A DNA stretch of 64,000 nt from Pseudopontixanthobacter vadosimaris (lineage in GTDB: Bacteria > Pseudomonadota > Alphaproteobacteria > Sphingomonadales > Sphingomonadaceae), in assembly GCF_012979275.1 (NCBI RefSeq), contig NZ_JABASZ010000014.1, forward strand, positions 124,001-188,000, given 5' to 3'. The position numbers and the translations under genes were made by a program. A model generated the notes under the pieces. That model had not been told where the DNA came from. It ran no database searches and worked only from the letters and a program-made list of their open reading frames with translations. Below are positions 17,631 through 26,502 of this stretch, piece after piece (positions within the stretch are counted from its first letter, which is position 1; each line of letters begins with the position of its first letter).

Positions 17631-18547
17631 GCCCGTCCAAAACTCGCCAACTGGCTCGGTGAAGGTGGGGCGGGAAGAACCAGTTGGGGTCGAGCATTCG
17701 CGAAGCTGTCGGCCAGAGAGTGCGCTGCTCGCTGAATGCTGACGGCCAGAGTCGTGATGCCCTGAGGTCCATCCAGATCCATCGCAAGCAAGCTGGTGAG
17801 CTTCTCTTTCGCTTCGGGGCAGACGGAGTCATGTTCAGCGATCACTAGGCCGCGAACAACGACATCAATGTATGGACGGAACGGCTCCATCAGATCATCT
17901 GCCAGAGCCATGTCATTATGCGCCGCGCGGTGATGCAGGGCAATCGTTGGATGCAGCCCGCTCGCAACGATCGCGCGGGCGACGCAGGCGCGCAGCACGG
18001 TGTAGCCGTAGTTGAGCAAAGCGTTCGCTCCGTCCGCGTCGCGGTCGCGGCGGAAGCTGTTCCCCATCAGGCGCGGCCAATAGTGCCGGGCGGCCTGCGC
18101 TTCTCGATTATCAGGATCGCCCGAGCGAACCTGGCTCACAAGGCGGCGCAGCCGCTCGCCCTCGCCGCCGGTAGCACTCAGGACCGCAGCCTGCGTTTCG
18201 ATCTTGGCGATGACGATTTGCTGCCACAGGCGCTTCTGTAGAGGCAGTTTCGCTGCGACCTGCGCCCGCATCCTGCCGCCTTGCGCGTGATGGCCGCTCA
18301 GTGGCCAAAGGCATGCGGTCGGCGCATGTTTGGCGTTGCAGAAGACGGCGAAAACGCTGCGCTCGGCGAGCGCCGACACCAGGTTCGCGCTAAAGGTCGA
18401 TCCGTGCCCGTGGACTATCAGCGCTGCGACATCGTCGAGCGGCACCCGACCGCGCTCTTCGCCATCGCGGCTGACGAGCAGGAAGCCACGTTTCAGCGAG
18501 ATATGCTGCCGGTCCCCGGCAATATCGACGACCCGTTCGATCCCCAT
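17627..18547 (-). CDS. cas1: CRISPR-associated integrase Cas1 (type II-C)
   Basis: 306 residues, normal for type II. N-terminal beta domain (VVDIAGDRQHISLKRGFLLV) and helical integrase domain are present. Likely catalytic residues are Glu149 in DNREAQAARHYWPRL, a histidine in TIALHHRAAHND (205/206) and Glu221 in ADDLMEPFRPYID. NALLNYGYTVLR near 175 is the typical Cas1 signature. A GGAGAA ribosome binding site precedes the ATG. It lies 55 bases after cas9 and overlaps cas2 by four bases. It is intact, unlike cas9. Confidence 0.96.
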   Translation of the reverse strand: MGIERVVDIAGDRQHISLKRGFLLVSRDGEERGRVPLDDVAALIVHGHGSTFSANLVSALAERSVFAVFCNAKHAPTACLWPLSGHHAQGGRMRAQVAAKLPLQKRLWQQIVIAKIETQAAVLSATGGEGERLRRLVSQVRSGDPDNREAQAARHYWPRLMGNSFRRDRDADGANALLNYGYTVLRACVARAIVASGLHPTIALHHRAAHNDMALADDLMEPFRPYIDVVVRGLVIAEHDSVCPEAKEKLTSLLAMDLDGPQGITTLAVSIQRAAHSLADSFANARPQLVLPAPPSPSQLASFGRA

Positions 18548-18602
18548 TGAGCGTTCTCCGCATGGCAGGGACGCTATCTGTCACAAGTTTATGAAGAATT
18601 TC

Positions 18603-21600
18603 TCAGCCTCGCTCGAGCGGACCCGGATCCCAGACTTTGCCCAACTCGTCGATCCGGACCTGTCGGGCATTCGCTTTCTTCAATCCCCCCGCCGAGGGTG
18701 CGTAATACTTGAACGGATCGTCGGGATCGGCATCTCGCTTCTTCAGATTGCCGGCCTCGGTATGGCGAGCCAAGGTCAGCTGACCGTTTCGAGTAAACTT
18801 CACCACCCGACAGATACATTCGCCAAGTTGCGGATGATCAAGAGCGACGAGGTCGTTTTGATGAAGTTTCAGAATGCGTTTCGCTGCCGGGTGCGGGCGG
18901 CGCGCTTCAGGGTCAAAGTCGGGCTGATGGGCTTCGAACATGGTCAGAACATCGTGTTGCCACTTGCCATCGGGTAGCCGCCACACATCATAGCGATAGT
19001 TGGCGTCGCCCTTATAGCCCTTGTAGGCGCGCCCGTCTTTGTCGGTGATCTTCACGGTTTTCAGACCTTCGAGCACGCGAACATGACGGATCCCGCGATA
19101 GATCGGATGCTCCTTGGCGAACCTGCGCAGTGCCTCTTCTCGAGCCTTTCCGCTGGTATCGTCCACTGCCTTCTCCAGTTCGTTGCGTAAATGGTCGTCG
19201 CGCACGGCGGCGATCTTGGCGTCGCTGGTGAGCGAGAGTAGCGGGACACGGCGGACGACGATCGCGTTGCCTTTGCTATCCGTCTCACCCGTCAGGCCAT
19301 AGGCGGTATCGTTGTGCAGCTGGCCAGATGTGGTGTCGTCACCGCGCGCTCGCTGCCCCTCCGAGGCTCGGCTCCCGTGGTCTGGTTTGTGACTGATCGT
19401 CACGCGGTTCAGGACGGTTTCCAAATCCCCTCGAAAACCCGGCCACGGTTCGGGCAGATCGCGGAAGATATTGTCACGGCCCTCCTCGTCGGCCTGTGCC
19501 GCGGCGATCGCCACGCGCTGCAGGAGCGACTGGTCGGTCAGTGCGATGACAAAGGCATCGATCATGTGGTGCCGATGGTCGAGGCGGTTCTTCTGCTTGG
19601 TGACATCGGCGTAATTGTGATCGGAAAGCAACTGGTTGAGCCCCCAATTGCGGCGCATCATCTCGGTCAATCGCCCCGGGATCACACGCACGCGCTGGCT
19701 GCCCGCACCTTTTTCCGGATAGAGCGCTTCCAAGTAGCTGCGCGCGAGGCGGGACAAATACTGGGTATCGGTCAGCTGCCGTGCAAGAAAACCCTGCTCG
19801 CTGCCGAACCGGGTCATGGCATCGGGGGCGAAGCGCCAGCGTTTGTTCGGCGGCAGGCTTTGCGCGCGATCCAGTATCGCTTCCCATTCCGGCGTGCTGC
19901 CGAACGCATCGAAGGGCGACCTATTGCCCTTGCGGCGATTGGCAGCAGCCATGCAAACGAGCCGGTTTGCCTGGCTGTCGTCCAGCGTCTCGCGCACCGG
20001 CAAAATATGATCGATATCGGTGCTGGCATCGAAGAGCATGCGGACACCGATGGGCGCGCCGGTATAGATGCACACCCTCGCCTTCGGATCGGGGTGAAGT
20101 TCCTCCCATGTCTTGAGCAAGGCGCGGTTGGCGCCGGAATTGCGAACACCGATCTCGTCCAGCCTCGTCCCGCGGCGCTCGGCTTCATCGCGGTTTCTGC
20201 GGTTGGCTGCGTTGACTTGGCGCTTCTGATCCTCGGACAGTTTGAGGTCGCGCGCCAGTTCCACAACGATATCGTGCGGTCTGCCATAACGCTTGATCAG
20301 GGCATTGAGCACGCGCCTCAGCTGGCCAAGGCCGATATGCACCGTGGGGTTGGTGATGCGGCCATACCGTTCGGCATCGTCGTCGTCGGGATCTTGCGAG
20401 CCGGGCGGGATGTTGTGCGCGAGGATCTCGCCATAGTAGGGTAGTTCGCCCAGCACCTCGCCGGTTCGCCGGTCGCTGTGATGCCATCCGCACAAGGACA
20501 CGGCCTGCGATTCGGCGATGACGGCGCCATCCGCGTCGACCTCGTTTGACAGTCGCTCGAGGATAGCGGCCGTGGCGGTCGGTCCGATGCGCCCGTGACC
20601 TTCGGGAAGACGCGCGTTCACGAGCGCATCCGCCACATCGGGTTCAAAGCCTTTCTCCTTGACGAGGAACTCGCGCAAGGCGCTCTCGTCTTCCTCGTCC
20701 TTGAGCCGGCGAACCAGAGCCCATTGGTTATCGCATGAAAGGTCGCGCCACGCAGGTCCGTACACCCTGACCATCTCAGCCTCGACTTCATCCCCAACCA
20801 GGCCTGTGCCGCGCTGCTCTTCGCCCCGGAACCGCTGTCGCGCGGCAACCGCGCAGCCTTGCGCAACTGACCCCAGGTCATGCTGCGCTTGGTGCTGGCG
20901 GGCGTTCTGAATGCGGCGAGGATCTGATTGCGCTCCTCGCGGGTCAGCGCACGCGTCTCGTCACCGAGCCTTTCGACGGTCAGTTCGTTGACCGCCTTCA
21001 CGAGCCGGAAGCGCTGAAATAGCGGATGCGCTTTCGCGATCCTTTCCTCGTCCACATAGCTGCAACGACCGACACGCGGGGGCTTCAGGGGACGCTGACC
21101 GAAAATGACGTGGTGCAGGCGCCCTCTGGCTTCGTCCGTCAGCAGGCCGGGGTGATGACGCGTTTGCGCATCCCACAGCGCATCGAATTCCGCCTCTAGA
21201 TGCCTGCGCGCGGGATAGAATCGTAGCCATCCTGACCATCGTTCCGCCTGATGCGCGTCCGGCGCTGGTCAGGCGTACGCGATTGCGGATCGAGCCGGTG
21301 CCGCTGCCACAGAAACTCGCCATAAGTTCGCGCTCCGGCGGCTGCCATTGCCGAGTCGAGATTGTCGTGTCCGCTTGCCACGACGCCAAGCTCGGCGGCG
21401 TCGCCCGCGCTGCGGTTTGCCTTCCGATTCGACTTGAACCCGCGCCGCTGGTTCAGGTGAAACAAGGCACGGCCGAGAAAGTGCGGCGGAACAGCTTCGT
21501 CGAGAGCTGTCGCGCGAATGTGATAGGGGTCGAGTGAAACGAGTGCTTTGCGATTCTTCTCGTCCTCCGGCATCAGACCGAAACGGACAAGCTCCTGCAG

Positions 21601-21822
21601 GAGAACTTCGCGTCGGCGCAGATAGCGGTCGCGGCGGCGGCGCATGGCTCGCGCATTCCGACGATCGACGGCCAGCGAAGTGCCAGTCTTCGCTTCGCGT
21701 CCGTTCGCGTAAATTCGCACGCCACCGTCGAGCACGCCGACCGGGTTGTGATCGTCGTCCAGTTTCAATGCGCACCATCCCAGCGAGTTCGTGCCGAGAT
21801 CGATGCCAAGCCGATATGTCAT
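18603..21822 (-). pseudogene. cas9: CRISPR-associated nuclease Cas9 (type II-C), interrupted by two single-base deletions
   Basis: The gene reads in three frames: 21822-21220, 21217-20834 and 20831-18603. One missing T (run of A at 21219-21220) turns GYDFYPARR into a stop soon after residue 201. One missing C near 20833 breaks DSRFRGEEQRG at residue 331. With both bases restored the product has 1073 residues, the usual II-C size. Domains in order: RuvC-I (YRLGIDLGTNSLGW, Asp8), arginine-rich bridge helix (about 53-72), REC lobe, RuvC-II (IVVELARDLK, Glu522), HNH (CIYTG, then Asp605-His606 and Asn629), RuvC-III (HHMIDAFV, His753 and Asp756), PAM-interacting domain. All nuclease residues are kept. 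Start: ATG at 21822 after AGGAGG. It heads cas9-cas1-cas2. Confidence 0.93.
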
Positions 21823-21867
21823 GCAGTTCCTCCTCGGCTTGACTTCTGTCAGCTGCGGACGCAAAGC

Positions 21868-21959
21868 AAGAGCATTCATGAAATCGCGGTCTGATCGCTA
21901 GCAAGTAGTCAGAACTGCACCAAATCAGGGTCGTCCTGCGGGGCGGCCCTTTTTGTTTT
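21868..21959 (+). ncRNA. tracrRNA of the type II-C CRISPR-Cas system
   Basis: An anti-repeat at 21871-21902 (AGCATTCATGAAATCGCGGTC, 21 bases, is the exact reverse complement of repeat positions 11-31; the next bases diverge but still pair partly through G-U). A short nexus-like hairpin (GCAAGT/ACTGC, 21901-21917) follows, then a strong terminator. The gene reads away from cas9, on the opposite strand. The 5' end is uncertain: TTGACT at 21839-21844 could be its -35 box, with only a poor -10 box 17-18 bases on. The full anti-repeat allows pairing with pre-crRNA for RNase III processing, as known for type II systems. Confidence 0.9.
21927..21958 (+). terminator. Intrinsic terminator of tracrRNA
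   Basis: AGGGTCGTCC-TGCG-GGGCGGCCCT forms a perfect ten-base stem (two G-U pairs) with a four-base loop. It is followed by TTTTTGTTTT. The hairpin also serves as the 3' structural element of the tracrRNA. Confidence 0.9.
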
Positions 21960-22141
21960 CCGGCTTTTGAACGACAACGATGGTGCTTTGCGATTTTGCC
22001 AGTCGTCTCGGCCCAAGTCGCGCAATTGATCACAGAAATTCGGCACTCTTTTTTGCCGCCTCGGTTGGCAGTTGACGCGATCTGTAACCGACGAGATCGC
22101 GCGAATGTCTGTCTGTTCGGGCACCGCGAGATGAAGTCGCT

Positions 22142-22732
22142 ATGACAGAGATTGGGGCGCAAAGCGGCCAGAATGGCAGAGCGAATTCCGTCGAGTTCGA
22201 TGAAATCGACACCATCAGCGATCATTCGCCGAACCCGGCAAGACACATTTCGATGCCCCGCCGAGAGTGGCTGGCGAAACTACCCTTCCTATCTTCGATC
22301 TGGTCGATTGCATTTACCACTGTGCGGCAATGTCGCAGCAGTCGGAAGCAGCTGACGCGGGATTGCTCGAATCGGCCTTCGACCCTGAATTCCTGCCTCC
22401 CATCGAGGTCATCAAAAGCGACGATGGAAACTATGCGGGTCGAAGACGGCTATCGCCGCGTGCAAGCGCTTCGAACCGTCCATCACAACAAGATAGATAC
22501 GCAGGTAAGGTGCATCGTCTACACTGGAACCGAAGAGCAAGCGGTTCGAGATATGTGCGACAACGCGGTCGGAACGGCGATGCGCACCAAAATTCAATCA
22601 GCCGCCGTCGATCGAAACGCCCATCGAGTCACAGGTTTGACTCAAATCGCTATCACCGAACAGCTTTTCGCAGCTGCCTCCGAGGTGTCTGTAAGCAAAA
22701 AGGGCATCCAGATTTCCGGTTCAAAATCAGTG
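22142..22732 (+). pseudogene. ParB-like nuclease-domain gene, broken by two frameshifts
   Basis: Protein-like sequence runs through two frames. It starts MTEIGAQSGQNGRANSVEFD at 22142 and continues to EWLAKL. It then shifts near 22284 to a frame reading PIFDLVDCIYHCAA and FLPPIEVIKSDDGNY. It shifts back near 22435 to RVEDGYRRVQALRTVHHN and TEEQAVRDMCDNAVG. The join PPIEVIKSDDGNY-RVEDGYRRVQAL has the order expected for a ParB/sulfiredoxin-type N-terminal domain (beta strand, then E-G-x-R-R helix). Such proteins occur in plasmid partition and mobile islands. The end is unclear because the last frame runs close to tRNA-Leu. It is evidently no longer functional. Confidence 0.6.
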
Positions 22733-22799
22733 CTGGAGAGCGCGAGTTGGCCAAGGGTCTCCCCCACTGGAGGGGAGTGTTCCCATCTTTAACCAGAAG

Positions 22800-22885
22800 T
22801 GGTGCCCCTGGCCGGACTCGAACCGGCACTTCCGAAGAAACTCGATTTTGAGTCGAGCGCGTCTACCAGTTCCACCACAGGGGCA
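22800..22885 (-). tRNA. tRNA-Leu (CAA)
   Basis: 86 bases with encoded CCA. The acceptor stem is TGCCCCT/AGGGGCA; the anticodon stem-loop CTCGA-CTCAAAA-TCGAG gives anticodon CAA. It has the long variable arm of a class II tRNA (TTTCTTCGGAAG region) and T arm GCCGG-TTCGAGT-CCGGC. Its 3' end faces the accessory region at 10.3-22.8 kb, and tRNA-Leu genes are common integration sites. Confidence 0.97.
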
Positions 22886-22926
22886 TCTCACTGCGACATG
22901 GGCGATAGCGCCCTGCCGCAAAGGCT

Positions 22927-23781
22927 TCAAGCAGGCTTTTTCGTTGCCACCCTCTCCGAAGTGCCCTTCAGCGCCCCGGCGAGCGATTTGTGCAGCCTGG
23001 AATGCAGCGTATCGTTCGCCGCCAGCACCTGCCGGTCGCAGATCGGCAGCGAACGGCCACGATAATCGGTGACGAAGCCACCGGCCTCCCGCACCAGCAG
23101 GCAGCCAGCCGCCGTATCCCAGACGCTCAGATCGCTTTCCCAGTAACCGTCGAAACGGCCTGCGGCGAGCCAGGCAAGATCGAGCGATGCCGCACCGAAA
23201 CGCCGGATACCCGCCACCTGCGGAGCGATGGCACCGGAGATGCGTGACCATTCATCGAAATCGCCATGCCCGTGGAACGGTGTGCCCGTAGCGATCAGTG
23301 CATCGGCCAGCCGCCCTCGTGATGACACGCGAAGCCGCGCATCCTGCAACCACGCCCCGCGCGACTTTTCTGCCCAGAAGGTCTCGTCGGTCACCGGCTG
23401 ATAGACGCAGGCCGCGAAGACATCGCCCCATCCGCTGCCATCCGGCTTCGGTTCCTGCGCGGCGATGGAGATCGCGAAATGCGGGATGCCGTGCAGGAAA
23501 TTGCTCGTCCCGTCTAGCGGGTCCACGACCCAGCGCGGCATACCCGGCGCGCCTTCGATCCGGCCCCCTTCCTCAAGCTCGAACCCCCAGTCGGGCCGTG
23601 CGTTGAGCAATTCGTCATAGAGGGTGCGTTCGGAATTCTGATCGGCCTTGGAAACGAAATCCGCAGGACCCTTGCGGCTCACCTGCAGATGCGCAACCTC
23701 GCCGAAATCACGGCGCAGACGATTGCCCGCCTTGCGCGCGGCACGTTCCATGACGCGAATGAGGCCTGAAATCGCAACCAT
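22927..23781 (-). CDS. Inositol monophosphatase family protein (SuhB-type)
   Basis: 284 residues. Metal-site motifs of the IMPase superfamily are present: FVSKADQNSE near 62, ELEEGGRIEG near 87, WVVDPLDGTSNFLHG near 103 (with the second aspartates), and SDLSVWDTAAGCLLVREAGG near 226. Proteins of this type hydrolyse inositol-1-phosphate or related phosphates; the SuhB branch also affects rRNA transcription. It starts five bases after the efp stop codon, so it is co-transcribed with efp. The exact substrate is not resolved. Confidence 0.9.
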   Translation of the reverse strand: MVAISGLIRVMERAARKAGNRLRRDFGEVAHLQVSRKGPADFVSKADQNSERTLYDELLNARPDWGFELEEGGRIEGAPGMPRWVVDPLDGTSNFLHGIPHFAISIAAQEPKPDGSGWGDVFAACVYQPVTDETFWAEKSRGAWLQDARLRVSSRGRLADALIATGTPFHGHGDFDEWSRISGAIAPQVAGIRRFGAASLDLAWLAAGRFDGYWESDLSVWDTAAGCLLVREAGGFVTDYRGRSLPICDRQVLAANDTLHSRLHKSLAGALKGTSERVATKKPA

Positions 23782-23786
23782 CGGCC

Positions 23787-24350
23787 TCAGCTCACCTTGC
23801 CGACATAGGTGCGTTCGTAGACATCGACCACGATACGCGTGCCGCTTTCGATATGCGGCGGCACCATGACGCGCACACCGTTCTCAAGCACGGCAGGCTT
23901 GAAACTGGAGGAAGCTGTCTGGCCCTTCACCACGGCATCGGCTTCGACAATCGTGGCTTCGACCTGTTCGGGTAAAGCGACGCTGATCGGCCTTTCGTCA
24001 TAAAGTTCGAGGGTGACATCCATCCCATCCTCCAGAAATGCCGCAGCATCGCCCAGCAGATCGGTGGGGAGGGTAATCTGTTCGAAAGTATCCTTATCCA
24101 TAAAGACGAGCGCTTCATCCCCGGCATAAAGATACTGAAAATCCTTTGTATCGAGGCGGACTTTTTCTACCGTATCGGCGCTGCGAAAGCGGACATTGGT
24201 CTTGCGCCCGTCGATCAGGTTCTTCATCTCTACCTGCATGTAGGCCCCGCCCTTCCCCGGCTGCGTATGCTGGATCTTGGCGACCTTCCAGATACCTTTC
24301 TCATATTCGAGAATATTGCCCGGACGGATATCGACGCCGCTGATTTTCAT
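23787..24350 (-). CDS. efp: Translation elongation factor P
   Basis: 187 residues, typical EF-P length. The KOW-like domain I begins [12 protein letters not shown], with the loop tip [15 protein letters not shown]; Lys33 is the position modified in other bacteria. OB domains II and III follow ([40 protein letters not shown]). It relieves ribosome stalling at polyproline stretches. A possible longer frame starting at 24455 is rejected because the homologous N-terminus is MKISG. It is followed directly by the inositol-phosphatase gene. Confidence 0.95.
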   Translation of the reverse strand: MKISGVDIRPGNILEYEKGIWKVAKIQHTQPGKGGAYMQVEMKNLIDGRKTNVRFRSADTVEKVRLDTKDFQYLYAGDEALVFMDKDTFEQITLPTDLLGDAAAFLEDGMDVTLELYDERPISVALPEQVEATIVEADAVVKGQTASSSFKPAVLENGVRVMVPPHIESGTRIVVDVYERTYVGKVS

Positions 24351-24492
24351 GAAACTGCCTGTTCGCTGGAGAATGAGGCGACCACGAGGCCCGCCGCATG
24401 GGCAGGGAGCCGCTTCGTTGGCGCGGGCCTTAGCCGAGGATGGACGCGGCGGCAAGGCTCGCAGGAGTGCGGCTGCACGCGCCGCCAGGACG

Positions 24493-25266
24493 TCAAGCGG
24501 CCGAGCTTGCAGCCGCGTCGCCCGTCAGCAGGGGATAGGGGTTGATGGCATTGGACGGTTCCCACCACTCCGCATCCGCAGTCGTGCGGAGGATGGAATA
24601 ATGCAGGTGCGGCGCATCAATCGACGCATTTCCGGTGCTGCCCACCGAGCCCAACCGTTGTCCGCGGCGCACCCGCTGTCCTTCCTTCAACCCCGGCGCA
24701 TATTCCGCCAGATGAGCATAATAATGGATCGTCAACCGGTCGGCGGACCGGACATAAATGGTGTTGCCGCCCTGCTGCGACACGAATAGTCGCTCGACGG
24801 TACCAGGCGCTGCCGCGACGACCGAAGTGCCTTCCGGTGCCATGATGTCGATCGCTTCATGCAGGCGGCGCCCTCCCCTACGATCATCGGTGAAAGTATC
24901 GGTCAGGTCGGTGCTTCGTACATTGAGAACAGGGATTATCAGATTGCGCCCTTCCGCGCCCAGCGGCTGGCTTGCCGCCACTGTGTCCAGCGCTTTCGCC
25001 GCATCGCCTGCAGCAGTGTTGGCTAATGCAGGATCGGACGGACCGTCGGCAGGCGGTACGGGACTGGGGGCGGAATGCGCGGGGCGGGTGCTCGCGATCT
25101 GGCCTTCGCTCCCCGCGTTTTCCATCAGGCTGCCGCCCGCGATGATCCATGCGGCGGACGTCAATGTCGCAGTGACAACGACGGTCAATATCCGATCGGT
25201 CGTATTCAGCGCCATTTTCTTGTCATTCACCTTGGCCTTCAGCGGTTCGCGAGGCAGGAGGGACAT
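24493..25266 (-). CDS. M23 family metallopeptidase (peptidoglycan endopeptidase-like), membrane-anchored
   Basis: 257 residues. One membrane segment lies near 25-45 ([20 protein letters not shown]), followed by a Pro/Ala-rich linker to about 95, then a LytM-type M23 domain. The zinc motif is [14 protein letters not shown] (H and D) near 135 and the second site is APHLHYSI near 221. The family cuts peptide cross-links in the cell wall or acts as an amidase activator. It lies 63 bases after thiE on the same strand. Both metal motifs are complete, so it could be an active enzyme. Confidence 0.88.
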   Translation of the reverse strand: MSLLPREPLKAKVNDKKMALNTTDRILTVVVTATLTSAAWIIAGGSLMENAGSEGQIASTRPAHSAPSPVPPADGPSDPALANTAAGDAAKALDTVAASQPLGAEGRNLIIPVLNVRSTDLTDTFTDDRRGGRRLHEAIDIMAPEGTSVVAAAPGTVERLFVSQQGGNTIYVRSADRLTIHYYAHLAEYAPGLKEGQRVRRGQRLGSVGSTGNASIDAPHLHYSILRTTADAEWWEPSNAINPYPLLTGDAAASSAA

Positions 25267-25329
25267 ACCCCCGCTTTTGCTATGTCACCATGGACTATAG
25301 AGCGGACAGGCGCAGGCGCTATCGAATTA

Positions 25330-25983
25330 TCATGCCGGGCGCATTGCACGCGCGAATTCCCTGATCGCCGCCGCCTCATCGCCGTTCCAGATCGCACCGC
25401 ATACCGCCAGGAAGTCGGCACCGGCCTTCACGAGCGGCGCACAATTGGCGGGGGTGATGCCCCCGATTGCCACGCAGGGAAGTTCGAACATGCCCTGCCA
25501 CCAGTCCAGAATTTCCGGTTCGGGACGATGATCCGAAGGCTTGGTTGAACTGGGGTAGAATGCGCCGAATGCGACATAATCGGCACCCTGCTCACCCGCC
25601 TCCATCGCCAAGTGACGGCTGGCATGGCAGGTGACGCCGATCTGCACGTCCGGCCCAAGCTCCTCGCGTGCATCGCGCGGAGACGCATCCTGCTGCCCCA
25701 GATGGATACCGTCGGCGTGCAGGCGCCTGGCAAGAGCGACATCGTCATTGACGACGAAGCCTACCTCATGCGCCGCGCAAATCTCCTGCAGCGGCAAGGC
25801 AAGCCGCGCCGCCTCGTGCTGATCCAGCCCTTTTACGCGGAACTGAAACGCAGTGACCAGGCCGAAAGTCCTGTCTGCTTCAAGAGCTTTTTCCAGCCGG
25901 GCAGGGAATCCGCCCCCTGTTTCAAGCGGGCTGATGAGGTAAAGCTGGCAGGGGGTGCGCGGAAATTCTTGTGTATCGGCCAT
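25330..25983 (-). CDS. thiE: Thiamine phosphate synthase
   Basis: 217 residues, TIM barrel. ThiE joins HMP-pyrophosphate and thiazole phosphate to give thiamine phosphate. Visible are DDVALARRLHADGIHLGQQD near 78, IGVTCHASRHLAMEAGEQGA near 112, DYVAFGAFYPSSTKPS (phosphate and pyrophosphate contacts) and AIGGITPANCAPLVKAGADF near 170. Other thi genes and a TPP riboswitch are not seen here, so it appears to be a single thiamine gene in this place. Confidence 0.92.
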   Translation of the reverse strand: MADTQEFPRTPCQLYLISPLETGGGFPARLEKALEADRTFGLVTAFQFRVKGLDQHEAARLALPLQEICAAHEVGFVVNDDVALARRLHADGIHLGQQDASPRDAREELGPDVQIGVTCHASRHLAMEAGEQGADYVAFGAFYPSSTKPSDHRPEPEILDWWQGMFELPCVAIGGITPANCAPLVKAGADFLAVCGAIWNGDEAAAIREFARAMRPA

Positions 25984-26076
25984 GCCCGCGCTCTACTCCG
26001 CCAGCAGGCAAACGCCAAGGTGGGATCGCCAGCAAGGCGGTCGTCTTGCCGGCTCATTTACCAGGACAGGGAAGCC

Positions 26077-26484
26077 ATGCCGAAATTTTCGTACCGCGCC
26101 GCTTCAACCACCCTGCTCGCCGGTACACTCATGGCCTGTTCGGCTGCGCCTGATGCGCGGCTGGAGACGGCGGAAACAGAGATGCGGTTTGTCACCCTGC
26201 AGCAGAGCGCAGCAATTCGGTCACTCACCATCTTGCCGATCGAAGTGGTGGAGGACAGCCGTTGCCCGGTGCGGACCACATGCGTCTGGGCGGGCCGTTT
26301 CGTCCTTACGGCGCTGATTACAGGACCAGGCTGGCAGCAGACAGTCGATCTCGTGCTGGATGAGCCGCAATTTGTCCGCGGCTACATTGTTGCCCTGGCG
26401 GCAGTCATGCCGGTTACAAAGGTCGAAGGCGAAACGAGGCCGAATGACTATCGTTTCGCCTTCGAAGTTGAAGAACGGACCTGA
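26077..26484 (+). CDS. Putative lipoprotein of unknown function
   Basis: 135 residues. A lipoprotein signal is clear: TTLLAGTLMAC, with Cys19 or so after LMA as the lipidated residue. The mature part contains a CPVRTTCVWAGRFVL segment whose two cysteines may form a disulfide. The start at 26077 is taken because it gives the signal peptide and follows AGGGAA. It is divergent from thiE and convergent with the aldolase gene. I do not recognise a named family with confidence. Confidence 0.75.
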   Translation: MPKFSYRAASTTLLAGTLMACSAAPDARLETAETEMRFVTLQQSAAIRSLTILPIEVVEDSRCPVRTTCVWAGRFVLTALITGPGWQQTVDLVLDEPQFVRGYIVALAAVMPVTKVEGETRPNDYRFAFEVEERT

Positions 26485-26502
26485 TCCGCCCTTCCTGCCC
26501 TG

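Noticed and set aside
21269-22246. Minus-strand frame of 325 residues covering the tracrRNA and the start of cas9
   Set aside because: Its second half is out of frame with cas9 and the first half covers tracrRNA; no family features or ribosome binding site.
25984-26076. TPP riboswitch upstream of thiE
   Set aside because: No CUGAGA/ACCYGA-type thi-box sequence was seen in the short gap.
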